Source of the DNA: Isoetes taiwanensis
Lineage: Eukaryota > Streptophyta > Lycopodiopsida > Isoetales > Isoetaceae
Assembly: GCA_021234155.1 (NCBI GenBank)
Contig: JAJEKV010000019.1
Location: 3,570,356-3,634,355 of the forward strand
Length of the DNA stretch: 64,000 nucleotides
Direction of reading: 5' to 3'
The position numbers were made by a program, and so were the translations under genes. Below are positions 20,580 to 32,690 of this stretch, piece after piece. Position 1 is the first letter of the stretch, and each line of letters starts with the position of its first letter. The notes under the pieces are model-generated. The model saw only the letters and a program-made list of their open reading frames with translations, did no database searches and was not told the DNA's origin.

Positions 20580-21150
20580 TGACCCAGCAAAGATCCAAGC
20601 AGTAGTGGAATAGTCAGCACCGAAGAATGTGCACGAGGTGAAAAGCTTTTTAGGTTTAGCGGGCTATTATAGAAATCCATCAAGAACTTCCCAAAATAGC
20701 TGCATCGCTGACATATCTTATCAAAGCCGAGAAGCTCAAGAAACCTCCCCAGCCTTGATACTCTCAGATTCAAAGAAGTAAAAGTTGATCGCAACAGATG
20801 CAAGTAAAATTGCAACCGGCATAATCCTAATGCAAGAGAAGAGAGTAGTGGCATACGACTCTTGCAACAAGAATGACACCAAGACTCGCTATCCAACTTA
20901 TGACCAAGAGCTTCTAGCAGTGGTTAGAGCTCTTAAAATTTGGAGACACTATATGTTGGGTAGAAGGCTCCAATTCGACAACGACTACCAAAGTCTCCAA
21001 TATGTATTCTCCCAACCATATCTCAATCTAAGGCAAAGAAGGTGGATGGAGTTCTTGGAAGAATATGACCTCGAGATAATATACCAACCAGGTAAACTCA
21101 ATGCAGTTGGGGACACACTGTCAAGACATCCTATCATGACCAGGGTCTAA
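20580..21150 (+). pseudogene. Ty3 RT end and RNase H fragment, unit I
   Basis: Encodes SAPKNVHEVKSFLGLAGYY (with a stop where Trp is expected), then [60 protein letters not shown] and PGKLNAVGDTLSRHP. The TDAS catalytic Asp is kept; the TDHQSL motif has become NDYQSL. It is a chromovirus relative of the element at 864-14247 but a distinct lineage. Confidence 0.88.
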
Positions 21151-21228
21151 TGCAATACCATATCAACACCCAAGAATGAGTTTGACAAGTAAATAGAAGA
21201 AACACACCATGTCAAGAAGAACAGATAG

Positions 21229-21447
21229 ATAGATAGTATTTTAACGTCACGCCACTAGGCAGCATCCAACTGGACATGTGACCACACACCACACTACATT
21301 GCTTTGTTGGGCCCTGCCCCCAACCACTTTACATTGCGTCTGTGGGTTTTGACACCCAACAGTTCAGAGTGCGATTCTGGGCGGTCTCGAACTCGAGACC
21401 TATAGTTGCTAGACCTAGTGTATTACCACTAGACTAAACGCCCAGTT
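21229..21447 (-). mobile_element. tRNA-derived SINE
   Basis: Minus strand: the head at 21445 reads GGGCGTTTAGTCTAGTGGTA (pol III A box) and then GGTCTCGAGTTCGAGACC (B box). The body runs to a (TATC)n tail at 21229-21240. CAGATAG flanks both sides (21222-21228 and 21448-21454). Unit II has one uninterrupted CAGATAG at about 25080, an empty site that confirms the insertion. Confidence 0.9.
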
Positions 21448-21559
21448 CAGATAGAGAAAGAGAAACCTTCAAACATATTCAGAAGTAAGGTAGTCTTTTA
21501 TACCATAAGAATAAACTATGCATACCAAAATCATCAGGAGTGAGGAAGCTAATTCTCCA

Positions 21560-22040
21560 TGACACGCATAAAAGCTCAATAACTGGCCACGTAGGTTTAT
21601 TGAAAACCTACTTCAAAATAAGTAGATATTATTGGCCAGACATGGAAAAGCAGATAGCAAGGTACATTTGGGAGTGTTATCTATGTCAGCAGACGAAAGC
21701 AGAGCAAATTTGAATGCTAGGAGCACTAGAAACTTAGGCGGTCCCAAATGCCAAATGGGAGGTAATAAGGATGGACTTCATAACAAGCCTTCCAAGAATA
21801 CCAAGGGGCCATGATGCCTTAATTGTAGTGGTCCACAAATTATCAAAGGTAGCACATTTCTTGCCCTGTAGAACCACTGACACAACCCTAGACACTGCCT
21901 TGCGATTCACAAAGGAGACCTTTAGACTGAATGCCAAGAAAAATCATCTCTGACAGGGATCTGGAGTTCATGACTGCCTTCTAAAAGGACTTCTTCAACA
22001 CAATTCAGACCAAGCCGTGCATGAGTACATCCTATCATTC
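21560..22040 (+). pseudogene. Ty3 integrase fragment, unit I
   Basis: Encodes the zinc-finger helix (YFKISRYYWPDMEKQIARYI, CYLCQQ), then MDFITSLPRI with the first catalytic Asp and DALIVVVHKLSKVAHFLPC. Several stops and frame changes. It continues the RNase H fragment after the SINE. Confidence 0.82.
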
Positions 22041-23337
22041 ATAGTCAGATGGTTAGATGGAGCAGATGGTTACAGCTCCTCGAGCCTTTTGTTCGTGCAA
22101 CTATTACAATATCATATGGTCTTTGTCTCCCAAAATCAACTACAACTCTAATTCGCAAAATGGCTTCCTTTCATGACATAACTTTTCTTCCCCCAGCATG
22201 TCTAAAAAATATATTTAACGTAAAATTTGCAATCTAATCTGAATTTTTCCATAAACAGATGAATGTCATGCATGTAATAAGCACCTCATTTTAAATCAAA
22301 ATTCTTGCAAATCCAGTTGGAGCATAGTGCTCATTTAATATTGACAACATTGCTCTATCCATTATCCCCATGCCCAATCATAGAAATGCAAACAGATGGT
22401 GTGATGTTTCCTTGTTCAGCCATCTCTCCATATGATATAAAAGATGTGTTTGGTGAAACCGCGAGTGATTTGGAAAAGAAGGTTGGAATTAATAATGAAC
22501 AAAGAGCCACCAATACCTTTAAACTTTGGCATCATATAATCCTTGTATATTTTTATGCCTAGTCTCATATATCTTATTGAGACGAAAATTAGGCATACGA
22601 AACTTACCACTCATGAAGGTAAAATTGAAACTTGCCTTCTCAATAAGCTCTACGCTTAAAGCATCATGAGATTTGGAACAAAGTGCAAGTCTCAGAACCA
22701 TAGGAAGATCTTTATAAGAAAGTAAGCATATCCACTTTCTTATGAGCTTCAAGAAGTATGCAACGATTATTTTAACATTTGGTTTTATAGGCAAATTCAG
22801 GTTAGCCATTAAGCACGTCCAATAATGGAGAGTAGAACTTTTGCATGCTGTTTTGAATAAAATGCTTGGTTCAACAATGCGATAAGGCTGTGAAGTAGAT
22901 CAATGAAAAGCTATCGTCTCCCGGGTAGAACAATTGAATTTGTGGAGGAATAGGTTGCATCCATTGCCTTACATTTTTCTACTTGAAGTGTTGCTAGCAT
23001 ATGCGATTGGGGTAGTGTTGTCGAAGGAGCCAGATAATGATATGGATAACCACATAGATAGGCTAAGGAACAAGAACGGGTTACATCTCGAAAAAAAATG
23101 TATTTTCATGCTAAATAGTAAATACATATACATTTGGTAAGGTAAGGGAAGATTAAATGTTGCACCGCATTCATATAACTACATTCGTTACAGTAATATT
23201 AGCACATACTATTGGCAATTGGAGTATTAGCACATACAAATTTGTATTTGCTAGCACCAATATCCAGTATAACCTTTATTCAAATACCAGAAATATAAGG
23301 AGTTCTTTTTTTTTATGTCAAAGATACTCTCTTGGCC

Positions 23338-23942
23338 TCAACGACGACATACCATACCAGAACCTTCAGAACCACACTCAACTGAAGGAAAATTGTTCTT
23401 GATCTCTTGATAAGAATTTATGAAAGAAAGCCCAAATTGAGAGACTTGGCAATCTGTAGCGAAGAGAGAGGATGTGGCATACAAATCATTACCACCCATT
23501 ATAGGCATGGGGGTATCACGTTTAACAGTGCTAACAAAGCCAGGCGCATAAATATGACCAAGAACTCCATTAACATGAGGTGATAGCTTAAAGAACTTGA
23601 AGTGAAGGTCGAGATGGGCAAAGCAATCCTCCTCACTAATGCCATAGTTATGGACACAAGATTCTTGGGCCGTGATAGGTACAACTGTAGCTTCAATAGA
23701 GAAGACACCATCTACCTCAATAGATATTGCATTGGTGGCCTTGTTAAAAACAACCTATAGACCTGCCTCGGGGGCTTCCCAAGATGATCCAGTTGCTAGT
23801 TTGAGTGTTACTGGGGTAGAATCGAACGCGATGGCTAACTGATCCACGTCATCATCCCACTTTGCAACTCTATTGGCACCAAGGTATAGTTTGTGTGAGC
23901 TAAATATGATACCTAGGGATTTGAGCCATGTGAAGTCCCTAC
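23338..23942 (-). pseudogene. Root_cap pseudogene copy B
   Basis: Same truncated exon 2 as copy A, ending at the same GAAGTCCCTAC junction. The same nonsense codon lies at 23757-23755. This shows A and B descend from one broken, already chimeric unit. Confidence 0.88.
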
Positions 23943-23957
23943 AACGAATTGGTCTAC

Positions 23958-24055
23958 AGCAAAAACCTTGGAGAAGCATGCAAAGCACTTGAGAATAGTT
24001 CTTGAAAAACTAAGGAGGCATCAATTCTATGCAAAGTTGTCAAAATGTCACTAAG
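23958..24055 (+). pseudogene. Ty3 RT fragment fused to Root_cap copy B
   Basis: Repeats the 20103-20198 fragment, with the same junction to the Root_cap sequence on its left and the mitochondrial rRNA piece on its right. Confidence 0.8.
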
Positions 24056-24068
24056 AAACCACCAACCA

Positions 24069-24146
24069 CCTCAAAAACAACGTTTGACTTGCATGTGTTA
24101 CGCATATAGCTAGCGTTCATTCTGCACCAGGATCAAACCCCTCTTT
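24069..24146 (-). rRNA. Mitochondrial small-subunit rRNA 5' fragment, unit II
   Basis: Second copy of the 20212-20290 piece, slightly closer to the conserved sequence at the start (GGTTTGATCCTGGTGCAGAA on the complement). Not functional. Confidence 0.8.
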
Positions 24147-24232
24147 AACAGCAGAGATTTGAACTGTTAGGTTATGAGAAGCGTAACGAGGGAAGGCAGA
24201 GATGGAGGTAACAGAAAAGGATAGACGACAGG

Positions 24233-24306
24233 CAATCCGAACACTTCACTGGACCATCCAATCAGTAAGAGCGACGGGCGGTGTGTACATAAGGCAGGGA
24301 CGTAGG

Positions 24307-24341
<35 letters not shown>

Positions 24342-24383
24342 ACTCGTTGAAGATCAATAATTGCAATGGTCTATCCCCATCAC
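24233..24383 (-). rRNA. Nuclear 18S rRNA 3'-region fragment, unit II
   Basis: Second copy of the 20377-20524 piece. The complement keeps CACCGCCCGTCGCTCTTACT and TGATGGGGATAGACCATTGC (one change). Not a functional rRNA gene. Confidence 0.88.
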
Positions 24384-24435
24384 AACAACAAGAGTAGATT
24401 ATTTGAGACGTGTCCTATCAACTCATGATATTTCC

Positions 24436-25008
24436 AACGACCCAGCAAAGATCCAAGCAGTAGTGGAATAATCAGCACCGAAGAATGTGCACGAGGTGAG
24501 AAGCTTCTTAGGTTTAGCGGGCTATTATAGAAATCCGTCAAGAACTTCCCAAAATAGCTGCATCGCTGACATATCTTACCAAAGCCGAGAAGCTCAAGGA
24601 ACCTCCCCAGCCTTGATACTCCAAGATTCAAAGAAGTAAAAGTTGATCGCAACAGATGCAAGTAAAATTGCAACTGGCATAATCCTAATGCAAGAGAAGA
24701 GAGTAGTGGCATACGACTCTTGCAACAAGAATGACACCAAGACTCGCTATCCAACTTATGACCAAGAGCTTCTAGCAGTGGTTAGAGCTCTTAAAATTTG
24801 GAGACACTATATGTTGGGTAGAAGGCTCCAATTCGACAACGACTACCAAAGTCTCCAATATGTATTCTCCCAACCATATCTCAATCTAAGGCAAAGAAGG
24901 TGGATGGAGTTCTTGGAAGAATATGACCTCGAGATAATATACAAACCAGGTAAACTCAATGCAGTTGGGGACACACTGTCAAGACATCCTATCATGACCA
25001 GGGTCTAA
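24436..25008 (+). pseudogene. Ty3 RT end and RNase H fragment, unit II
   Basis: Near-identical to the unit I fragment, with SAPKNVHEVRSFLGLAGYY, then TDASKIATGIILMQE and PGKLNAVGDTLSRHP. It carries the same stops, so it was duplicated after decay. Confidence 0.88.
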
Positions 25009-25189
25009 TGCAATGCCATATCAACACCCAAGAATGAGTTTGACAAGTAAATAGAAGAAACACACCATGTCAAGAAGAACAGATAGAGAAAGAGAAACCT
25101 TCAAACATATTCAGAAGTAAGGTAGTCTTTTATACCATAAGAATAAACTATGCGTACCAAAATCATCAGGAGTGAGGAAGCTAATTCTC

Positions 25190-25680
25190 CATGACACGCA
25201 TAAAAGCTCAATAACTGGCCACGTAGGTTTATTGAAAACCTACTTCAAAATAAGTAGATATCATTGGCCAGAAATGGAAAAGCAGATAGCAAGGTATATT
25301 TGGGAGTGTTATCTATGTCAGCAAATGAAAGCAGAGCAACTTTGAATGCTAGGAGCACTAGAAACTTAGGCGGTCCCAAATGCCAAATGGGAGGTAATAA
25401 GGATGGACTTCATAACAAGCCTTCCAAGAATACAAAGGGGCCATGATGCCTTAATTGTAGTGGTCCACAAATTGTCAAAGGTGGCACATTTCTTGCTCTG
25501 TAGAACCACTGACACAACCCTAGACACTGCCTTGCTATTCACAAAGGAGACCTTTAGACTGAATGCCAAGAAAAATCATCTCTGACAAGGATCTAGAGTT
25601 CATGACTGCCTTCTAAAAGGACTTCTTCAACACAATTCAGACCAAGCCGTGCATGAGTACATCCTATCATTTACAGTCTG
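25190..25680 (+). pseudogene. Ty3 integrase fragment, unit II
   Basis: Second copy of the 21560-22040 integrase piece (KQIARYIWECYLCQQ, MDFITSLPRIQRGHDALIVV). Frame-broken. Confidence 0.82.
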
Positions 25681-27416
25681 ATGGTTAGATGGAGCAGATG
25701 GTTACAGATCCTCGAGCCTTTCGTTCGTGCAACTATTACAATATCATATGGTCTTTGTCTCCCAAAATCAACTACAACTCTAATTCGCAAAATGGCTTCC
25801 TTTCATGACATAACTTTTCGTCCCCCAGCATGTCTAAAAAATATATTTAACGTAAAATTTGCAATCTAATCTGGACTAGTTATGGTGCCCGGCGTTGCCG
25901 GGCTTTTCAACATTTGAAGAGGTGGTTGTTTCGTGGTTGGCTAGAACAATGAATGTGGCTTGGAGGAAGCAAGGGTAATTTATTGACATAGAATTCAATA
26001 TAATTTTGTGTATGTGGTATTTGGACTTAAACTTGATTATGTTATGTTGGACCACGTACAAATACTCACAACCTATTGAACTTGAATGACCATAGAAACC
26101 CTTTTGTGGTTTGACATGCAAGTAATTGAGATGAATTATAATTCAAATTTGTGAGCATCTTGATTTGTGCTCTGAACACTTTTTTTTTTTTTTTTTTTTA
26201 AGGAAAGTGCTCTGAACACATGCCTGTAATCTATGCATTTTTCTTAAGTATTGCCTGAGATAGTTCATCCTTGACCTCTCCTATAAGCATAGCTCTTTGA
26301 AAGATATTTCCAAAATAGCAATAAGGAGGATGTCAAAGCAAATTAACCATAATAGATAACATATGTCCGACATTGTTGAGCTTTAGCAAACCACTTGAAG
26401 AGCATTTTATAACATCAGTTAGAGAGGCATATACAAATTTATCGATTTGAAACTTGGTAATATGAAAGCATAGGAAGCACTTTCATGTTTGTAAATGTGG
26501 AGAAGGGGTTTTCTTGTTAAAAAAGACTGCAAAAGTCTTTTCTTTTACTTGAAGAGCGTGTTGCAACACTGCTTCTCATATAGGCGTGCTTCCCATTGAC
26601 AAATTATCTTGAATTTCTTAGCAACTACTTTGTTCTAAAATTCTAGATTGAAAGTGATAGTGTTTGGACGATGTGAACATGGCATTCAATAACAAATATG
26701 TTGTAAGATGTACATTTTTTTCCATAACTTGATCAGAATAATTTCAAAATCAAATTACCTTTGTGCGACATGCACCTATTGCAACATCTTAAATCTGAGA
26801 TTTTAAAAGAGCATCTAGTCAAACATATAACAATTGTATCTGGGAGATTGCTACCAAGTAATATTTGTATAGGTCTTATTTATGCTAGATATACCAGTCG
26901 GCTTCTTTTGGGCCCATTTCTTGGTTGACCTGAGGCATACAGCAAAATCTATAAATTGCTACTCCATTAAAGGCAAGGAGGATAGTTGAATATGTCAGAC
27001 ATCCAAAGCAACTGCATTGCAACAAATCAATAAAGAGAAGGTAGTAGGCAAAGAGTAGGTCATCTGTCAAAGATCCAGATGCAAATATACCTCTTCTATA
27101 CTCGAGATGTCAGTTGTTTAATCTTTTCGCCCTTCTCACCTAAACCATGGTGAAAAACATAAGCTTTTATTGCGCAATATTAGTACAATTCTAAACATGC
27201 CAAGGGAAGCTGTCACAATTGTATGTCAGATATTTTGGAGAGCCTATTTATCGTTGAATCATTTTCCTGTCATATCTCTATCTACTCACCACCATATATT
27301 CAAACTAATCGGTATGCACACATAAATCTGCATTGCATCATCTATTTCTAGTATTTATTGTCTATCTAAAATTTGAACTGCTGGCAAGAACCTTATAGTT
27401 TAGGAGTTAATGGAAC

Positions 27417-28450
27417 TGCATACACCACCTTCAGCCTCACCACCTGGGGTCTGAATGTCCCACTTTAAAGTTCAAGAGTTATTAGAACTGTATCTGCCAC
27501 CTTAGAATTGTATCCATGAACCCGTTATTAGCATGGAAGAACGTTCATATTATATTTTCTGCAAGCTGCATAACAAAACAATAATGTCAGACAACATTTC
27601 TGAGTGAGCACAATCTACATGATTCTCTATCTTGGATCTGAATGTATGACTCTCATATTGTATACCCACTTCATCCTTAGACTGAATATGTTTCTAATAT
27701 AACATTGTTCTCTACTATAAATAATTAGGCTCTTGCAAATTCAATCAATATTCTGGCTGATAGTAGTGCAACTAAGAAACAATCCATATGCCACGTAATG
27801 TCCCATTTTCAAGCTCAAGAGTTTTTAAAACTGCATGCGCCACCTTGGATCTGAACGCGCTGTTAGTATGGAAGAATGTTCATATCACATCTTCTGCAAG
27901 CTGCATAATAAAACAATAATGTCAGACATGATTCTCTATCTTGGATCTAAATGCATGACTCTCATATTGTATACCCACTTCATCCTGAAATGTACCTGAA
28001 CATGTTTCTAATATAACATTGTTCTCTACTCTGGCAAATTCAAACAATACTCTGGCTGATAGTAGTGCAACTAAGAAACAATCCATACACCACCTTCAGT
28101 CTCATCACCTCACCTCGGGTCTGAATTTCCCACTTTGAAGTTCAAGAGCTATTAGAATTGCATGCACCATCTTGGGTCTGTTGTTAGCATAGAAGAATGT
28201 TCATATTACATTTTCTGCAAGCTGTATAATAAAACAATAATGCCAGACAACATTTCTGAGTGAGCACAATCTACATGATTCTCTATCTTGGATCTGAATG
28301 CATGACTCTCATATTGCATACCCACTTCATCCCCTAGATGTACCTGAACATGTTTCTAATATAACATCATTCTCTACTATAAATAATTAGGCTCTTGCAA
28401 ATTCAATCAATTCTCTGGCTGATAGTAGTGCAACTAAGAAACAATTCATT
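27417..28450. repeat. Three tandem units of about 300-370 bp
   Basis: Units start at about 27417, 27788 and 28086. Each contains 'acattttctgcaagctgcat'-type, 'atgattctctatcttggatc' and 'ctggctgatagtagtgcaac' words in the same order. No open frame is shared. It lies inside the Helitron. Confidence 0.8.
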
Positions 28451-29959
28451 TATCACTCCATTAGATAATAGCAGGTCACGATTCTCTATCATAGTCATAA
28501 CTTTGCATAATTCAACCTAACTTAGTTATACATACAACTTCTATATCCATTTAGACCATCATATACTAAGGAGTTTCTTTTATGAAGTTTACAGGGCCAT
28601 TCTATTGCAGATGGATAGAAACGTTTCTTCTTGTGAAGTATGAACTTTGAAAAATAGCATGGAGTAGTTGTACAATGAGATAACATACCCTATTTCATCG
28701 GACTTCATCCACCAATTGAAGCCAAGGCGAAGCCAATCTCCTGTATAATGAGTGGCCCAACATAGTTTAGAGGCCAACGATGTCAGTGCATTAGTCAGTG
28801 CAGCCTAAAATAGTTTTTTAAATTGGAAATCTAGATCTTCCAGTCCCCAACAAATTGTAACGCTTACCCTTTTGCATGTGTGGTACATGTTTTAGATTGT
28901 GCAATCCTCATTGCTGAATACTCATTCCAGTAATTCTTTCTGCATAATGTGTTTTGACATATCTGAACAATCTGCAGCCATTTTGGAATGTATATCAATG
29001 TATATTGAGAGAGGAGCAAAAAGTGCACTTATAAAGATGTATTGTATTATAGAGCATTTTTCTCTGGCTCTTTATCAGGTCCAATATATATAAAGTATGA
29101 GAAGAGCAAAACTCATAATTTCGAGTGGTTTTCCTATGAATAATCAAGTCATATATGTTATTTTAAAGTGCTACATCTTCACTAATAAGATGATCTATAT
29201 TACACAATGACACAAACCAACAACAATCAAGTACCTGGAAAGAAAAGGCTAATCAACTACTTGGAAACTTTTAAGAATGTGAGCCTAAGGAGTTTCGACG
29301 ACCTCAGGCTTCTCAAAATTGAAGGGAGAGAAATGGAGTGTTGCACTGACTTCCATTTTTACTTGTGATGATTCTAGCAACAAAAAGGCAGATGGACAAA
29401 GGAGACCAAAAAGGGAGATGGACAAAGATGTTGAATTCTGTGAGCTAGAGCCAATCCAGATATAGCGTCTTTGACAAAGCTTACAAACCAGATATGTTTA
29501 TGCTAGCTGAAGAAGATTTATAACAACTTTAGAAGCATAGATCACCTGTGGATTCCAATGCTCTATTAGACCGGTCTGTACCACATTCATCAAATCTAAT
29601 TAATATGCTCTAAGAAATGCTCTTGGTCCATGGATTTGAAGAATGGATCAGAAAAAACCTGATACCTCTAAGGTATTAGCATCTTAAAAACGTCCACATA
29701 AATGTTTAAAGGTGCATCATTAACATCACTGATGATTTCATCCCTCATTTAGATTTGAGGTCTCTGTGATAGTCCCAATTGGAACATATTTTTATTGCCT
29801 CACCAATATAAGCATGTTTCTTATATTCCTGTCAATGTAAGCATCAACTGATTCCTCTCGTACCAACCTGTGTCGTAGGATTGTGCACACCTTGATCCTC
29901 CAATCTCGAAATAGAACTTCCCTCACAACTACTATTATCAAGTACGAAAGCATTGTTTT

Positions 29960-30862
29960 CTTTTAAAAATATTAGGAGATTGGATGGTGATGTATACTTG
30001 CATGTTCCTCCACTATATCTGCAAGGTGCACCACATGGATGATGTTAGGTATCCTGTTCTTGCACTTGCCATGGATGAATCTCCTCAGCGTTTGAAACGA
30101 TGTTGGAAAGAGCATTGCACTACATGGTTTGCCCGTTGGGCTGTGCAACCAGAGCACTGCCTGATGCTTGCCAGTTCTGATCCTGAGTTTTTGCAACAAT
30201 ATCTTAATGGTCGTTTTTCTCAAAAGATATGGGACGTAGTTACTTTGGCCCAAGTGAAAACTGGTCATTATCATGCACACATAAATCCTACTTTGGCACC
30301 AGGGCCCCAAGCTTATTTGCTTGCTTCATTGTCCAGGAACAAGCTTGTAGCTATTGCATCAATTCGCATTAACGGGGTCCCACAGTGCTACGGATTGAGG
30401 CAGTAGATGGGAGCGGCCGCGAAATTGCCGCCAGAAGCGAGACTATGTACCTGCTGCCGATTCAAAAGGTTATTGAAGATGAAAGCCATACTCTTCTGAG
30501 TTGCCCTGCCTTTGAGATAGTCCGGAATCATTTTTCGACCTTAGCATTCCATTCCACGCTTCCACAACTTCTCAGCACACCATCTGTGCATGACTTGGCA
30601 TTATATATACTTGAGGTTCTAGATAAACGTCTGCAATTACTGAGCCCTCAGTAGTCATTATCTAAGCTTGTTTAGTATCATCATTACTGCAAAGGTTTTT
30701 CCCTTGAAAACCTTTCGAGGCAGGGGTTTTTTAATCCTAGTAGTAATGATTGTACTAGCCCATTGTATGGGTCCGATGACCTATTGGTCTTCGTGGACGT
30801 TAAAAAAACTATTCTATTCTATTCTATTCTATTCTATTCTATTCTATTCTATTCTATTCTGA
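29960..30862 (+). pseudogene. LINE ORF2 C-terminal fragment with (ATTCT)n tail
   Basis: A plus-strand frame at 29984-30406 (RLKRCWKEHCTTWFARWAVQ, then YLLASLSRNKLVAIASIRIN) is followed, after a frame change, by VIEDESHTLLSCPAFEIVRN. This is the cysteine/histidine knuckle region at the end of LINE ORF2, with the first CxxC lost. It ends in about eight ATTCT repeats (30815-30860). The 5' part is missing. Another copy of its end is at 18906-19275. Confidence 0.7.
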
Positions 30863-32690
30863 CATGACGACATGACGTAACAGGAAATCCCTTTTAACAT
30901 GCTTGGATAATTTCATGTTTAAAATTCAGACTTCATATGTATATTCATGGAATACTGAGATTCTTAAAGTTCATAACAATACCTATATATGAAAGCAAAG
31001 CAAACAAAATAGAGAAGTCAGAACAAAATGCATAGAAACAAAATGCTTGCATCTTGAAGTCGATATTGTCTGAGAATGAACTGGAGCACCTAGGCGAATT
31101 CACAACACGACCACTTCATCTACATTCCCAAATTCCTTGAAATATCAATTCAAGTGGATGCCTCCCTATTACATCCATGTTCTAATTTCCAAACATCTAT
31201 AATCATCGCAAAATACTTAAAACATATCAAAATGAGGGCAACATGTCTAAATTATTGACCTACAAAGCCAACATACCTCCATTTGAGAGAAGTTCTCTCT
31301 GATGCATAACCTTTGACTGGCTTGTGATTCTTATTCACAAAATCCTGCTCACAGTAGAGTTGCTTTTCATGCACGACCAGCTTATTAAAGGCTTATTTCA
31401 AATATTGATACGTACATGCAGTATTTAGTTACCTGTAACATATCATAAAATTGTAAATAAATGAAAATAAATCAATTTCTAGAGAAGCCAAAGAAAAGCA
31501 AGTTTTACAGGCATAATAATGAGGAGCAGTAATAGTTGCTTTTAACATCTGTTAAATAGTAGATAGCTACAGAAGCGGTAAATAGTCATTCTCTTCAGTC
31601 GCCACCTTATGGATGAGGTGAATTCCGTGAACTGACCTTCAAGCAAAAGGAATAGATATGGAGAAAAAAGAACAAATAAAAATGGTTTTCAAGCATAAAA
31701 AGCAAGCAGTTTGCTTTTATGTTGCCTAGATAAGAAATATATATATCATTAAATGCAAGAAGAGGAGATTAAACACTTGAAGCTCCCAAATTTGCTGCAC
31801 TTTAGCATTTCATAAAGATCCGCCCACCATTTTGTTGGCATTCTAAGCTTGGAAGGAGCTAAGTACTCTAAAGCTATATGTGAAGCTATGCTAACACAAA
31901 TGGTGAAACATATCTCATTTGCGATAGATTATGTTTTTAGCTACCTGAGGTGGAAGTATCCTTCAAATGCACTTGAAATCTATGTATGTTAACTGATTTC
32001 TAGTCCAAGGTTTGTTATGTACGCAGGTTAACTGAATCCCTGTTAAGTCCAAGCTTTCAGTCCAAGTTAACCGATTCTAAGCAAATAAGAATCTAGACAG
32101 GGAAGTCAAGTGCAGAGCAAATAAGAATCTAGATGAACTAATGAGATCAATGCTGAGGCAAGTCAAAGCAGAACAAAAAATCACGGTGTTTGAAGTAGAA
32201 ATAGAAGAAAGCAGAACAAAAACATCACGCTGTTTGAAGTAGAAATAGAAACAATTTAACCCAAGCAAGCCGTGCATTCATCCAAAGAATGGATTATTGG
32301 CATGCAGAGATATACAGATTCCTGCTTTTGCAAATTCAGATGAAACCAATTAACAAAAAAGATGAGGGTAAAGCCCAACACTTACTTGTAATATAACATG
32401 GCGTGGGAAGCACCTGGCTTGCAAATCCGTCCTCTGAAGTTATCCTTCATATGGATGCCGTCCAGATGCATGCGGGTTCTGCGTGGCATCGATCCGGTAT
32501 GCCCTCCTAAGAAGATAAGAGTGAAATCGAAAACCCAAAGTCCTACAGAAAAGAGTTTTATGTTTTTTGGAAAATCGGAAATTTTTTACGGCTGCCACAA
32601 CTCTAAAAATCTTAGGAAATTAATCTAAAAAGAATTCCAAAAAAGTTTTTAGTCAAACCGGAAAATTCCAAATTAAAAAGATTTGATTGA

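Larger units (their letters stand above)
18528..22243 (-). repeat. Root_cap array unit I
   Basis: A segment at 18528-18905 (gaacttttgcatgctgtttt and following) also occurs at 22830, 33280 and 34800. It is followed by a truncated Root_cap copy and then a mosaic of Ty3 and rRNA fragments (20087-22243). 19276-22243 matches 23145-25875 in direct orientation. Unit I alone carries a LINE tail and a SINE. Confidence 0.85.
22244..25875 (-). repeat. Root_cap array unit II
   Basis: Unit II starts with a 590-bp segment shared with 32691-33280, then the 22830-type segment, Root_cap copy B and the Ty3/rRNA mosaic. It lacks the SINE and LINE found in unit I. It ends at A 25875, where a Helitron begins. 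Confidence 0.85.
25876..32690 (-). mobile_element. Non-autonomous Helitron, 6.8 kb
   Basis: On the minus strand it begins TCAATCAAATC at 32690 and ends with the hairpin GCCCGGCaacGCCGGGC, a short spacer and CTAG at 25879-25876. The flanks are A (25875) and T (32691). The uninterrupted site in the neighbouring unit (22231-22250, aatctaatctgaatttttcc) joins exactly these flanks with one base difference. No Rep/helicase is seen. Contents include a triplicated repeat and a LINE 3' fragment; no host gene is recognised. Confidence 0.85.

Noticed and set aside
21380-21447. Possible tRNA gene on the minus strand
   Set aside because: A and B boxes are present but no proper acceptor stem or anticodon arm; it is the SINE head with tail and target duplication.
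30815-30862. CRISPR-like or satellite array from ATTCT repeats
   Set aside because: It is the microsatellite tail of a LINE; no spacers.
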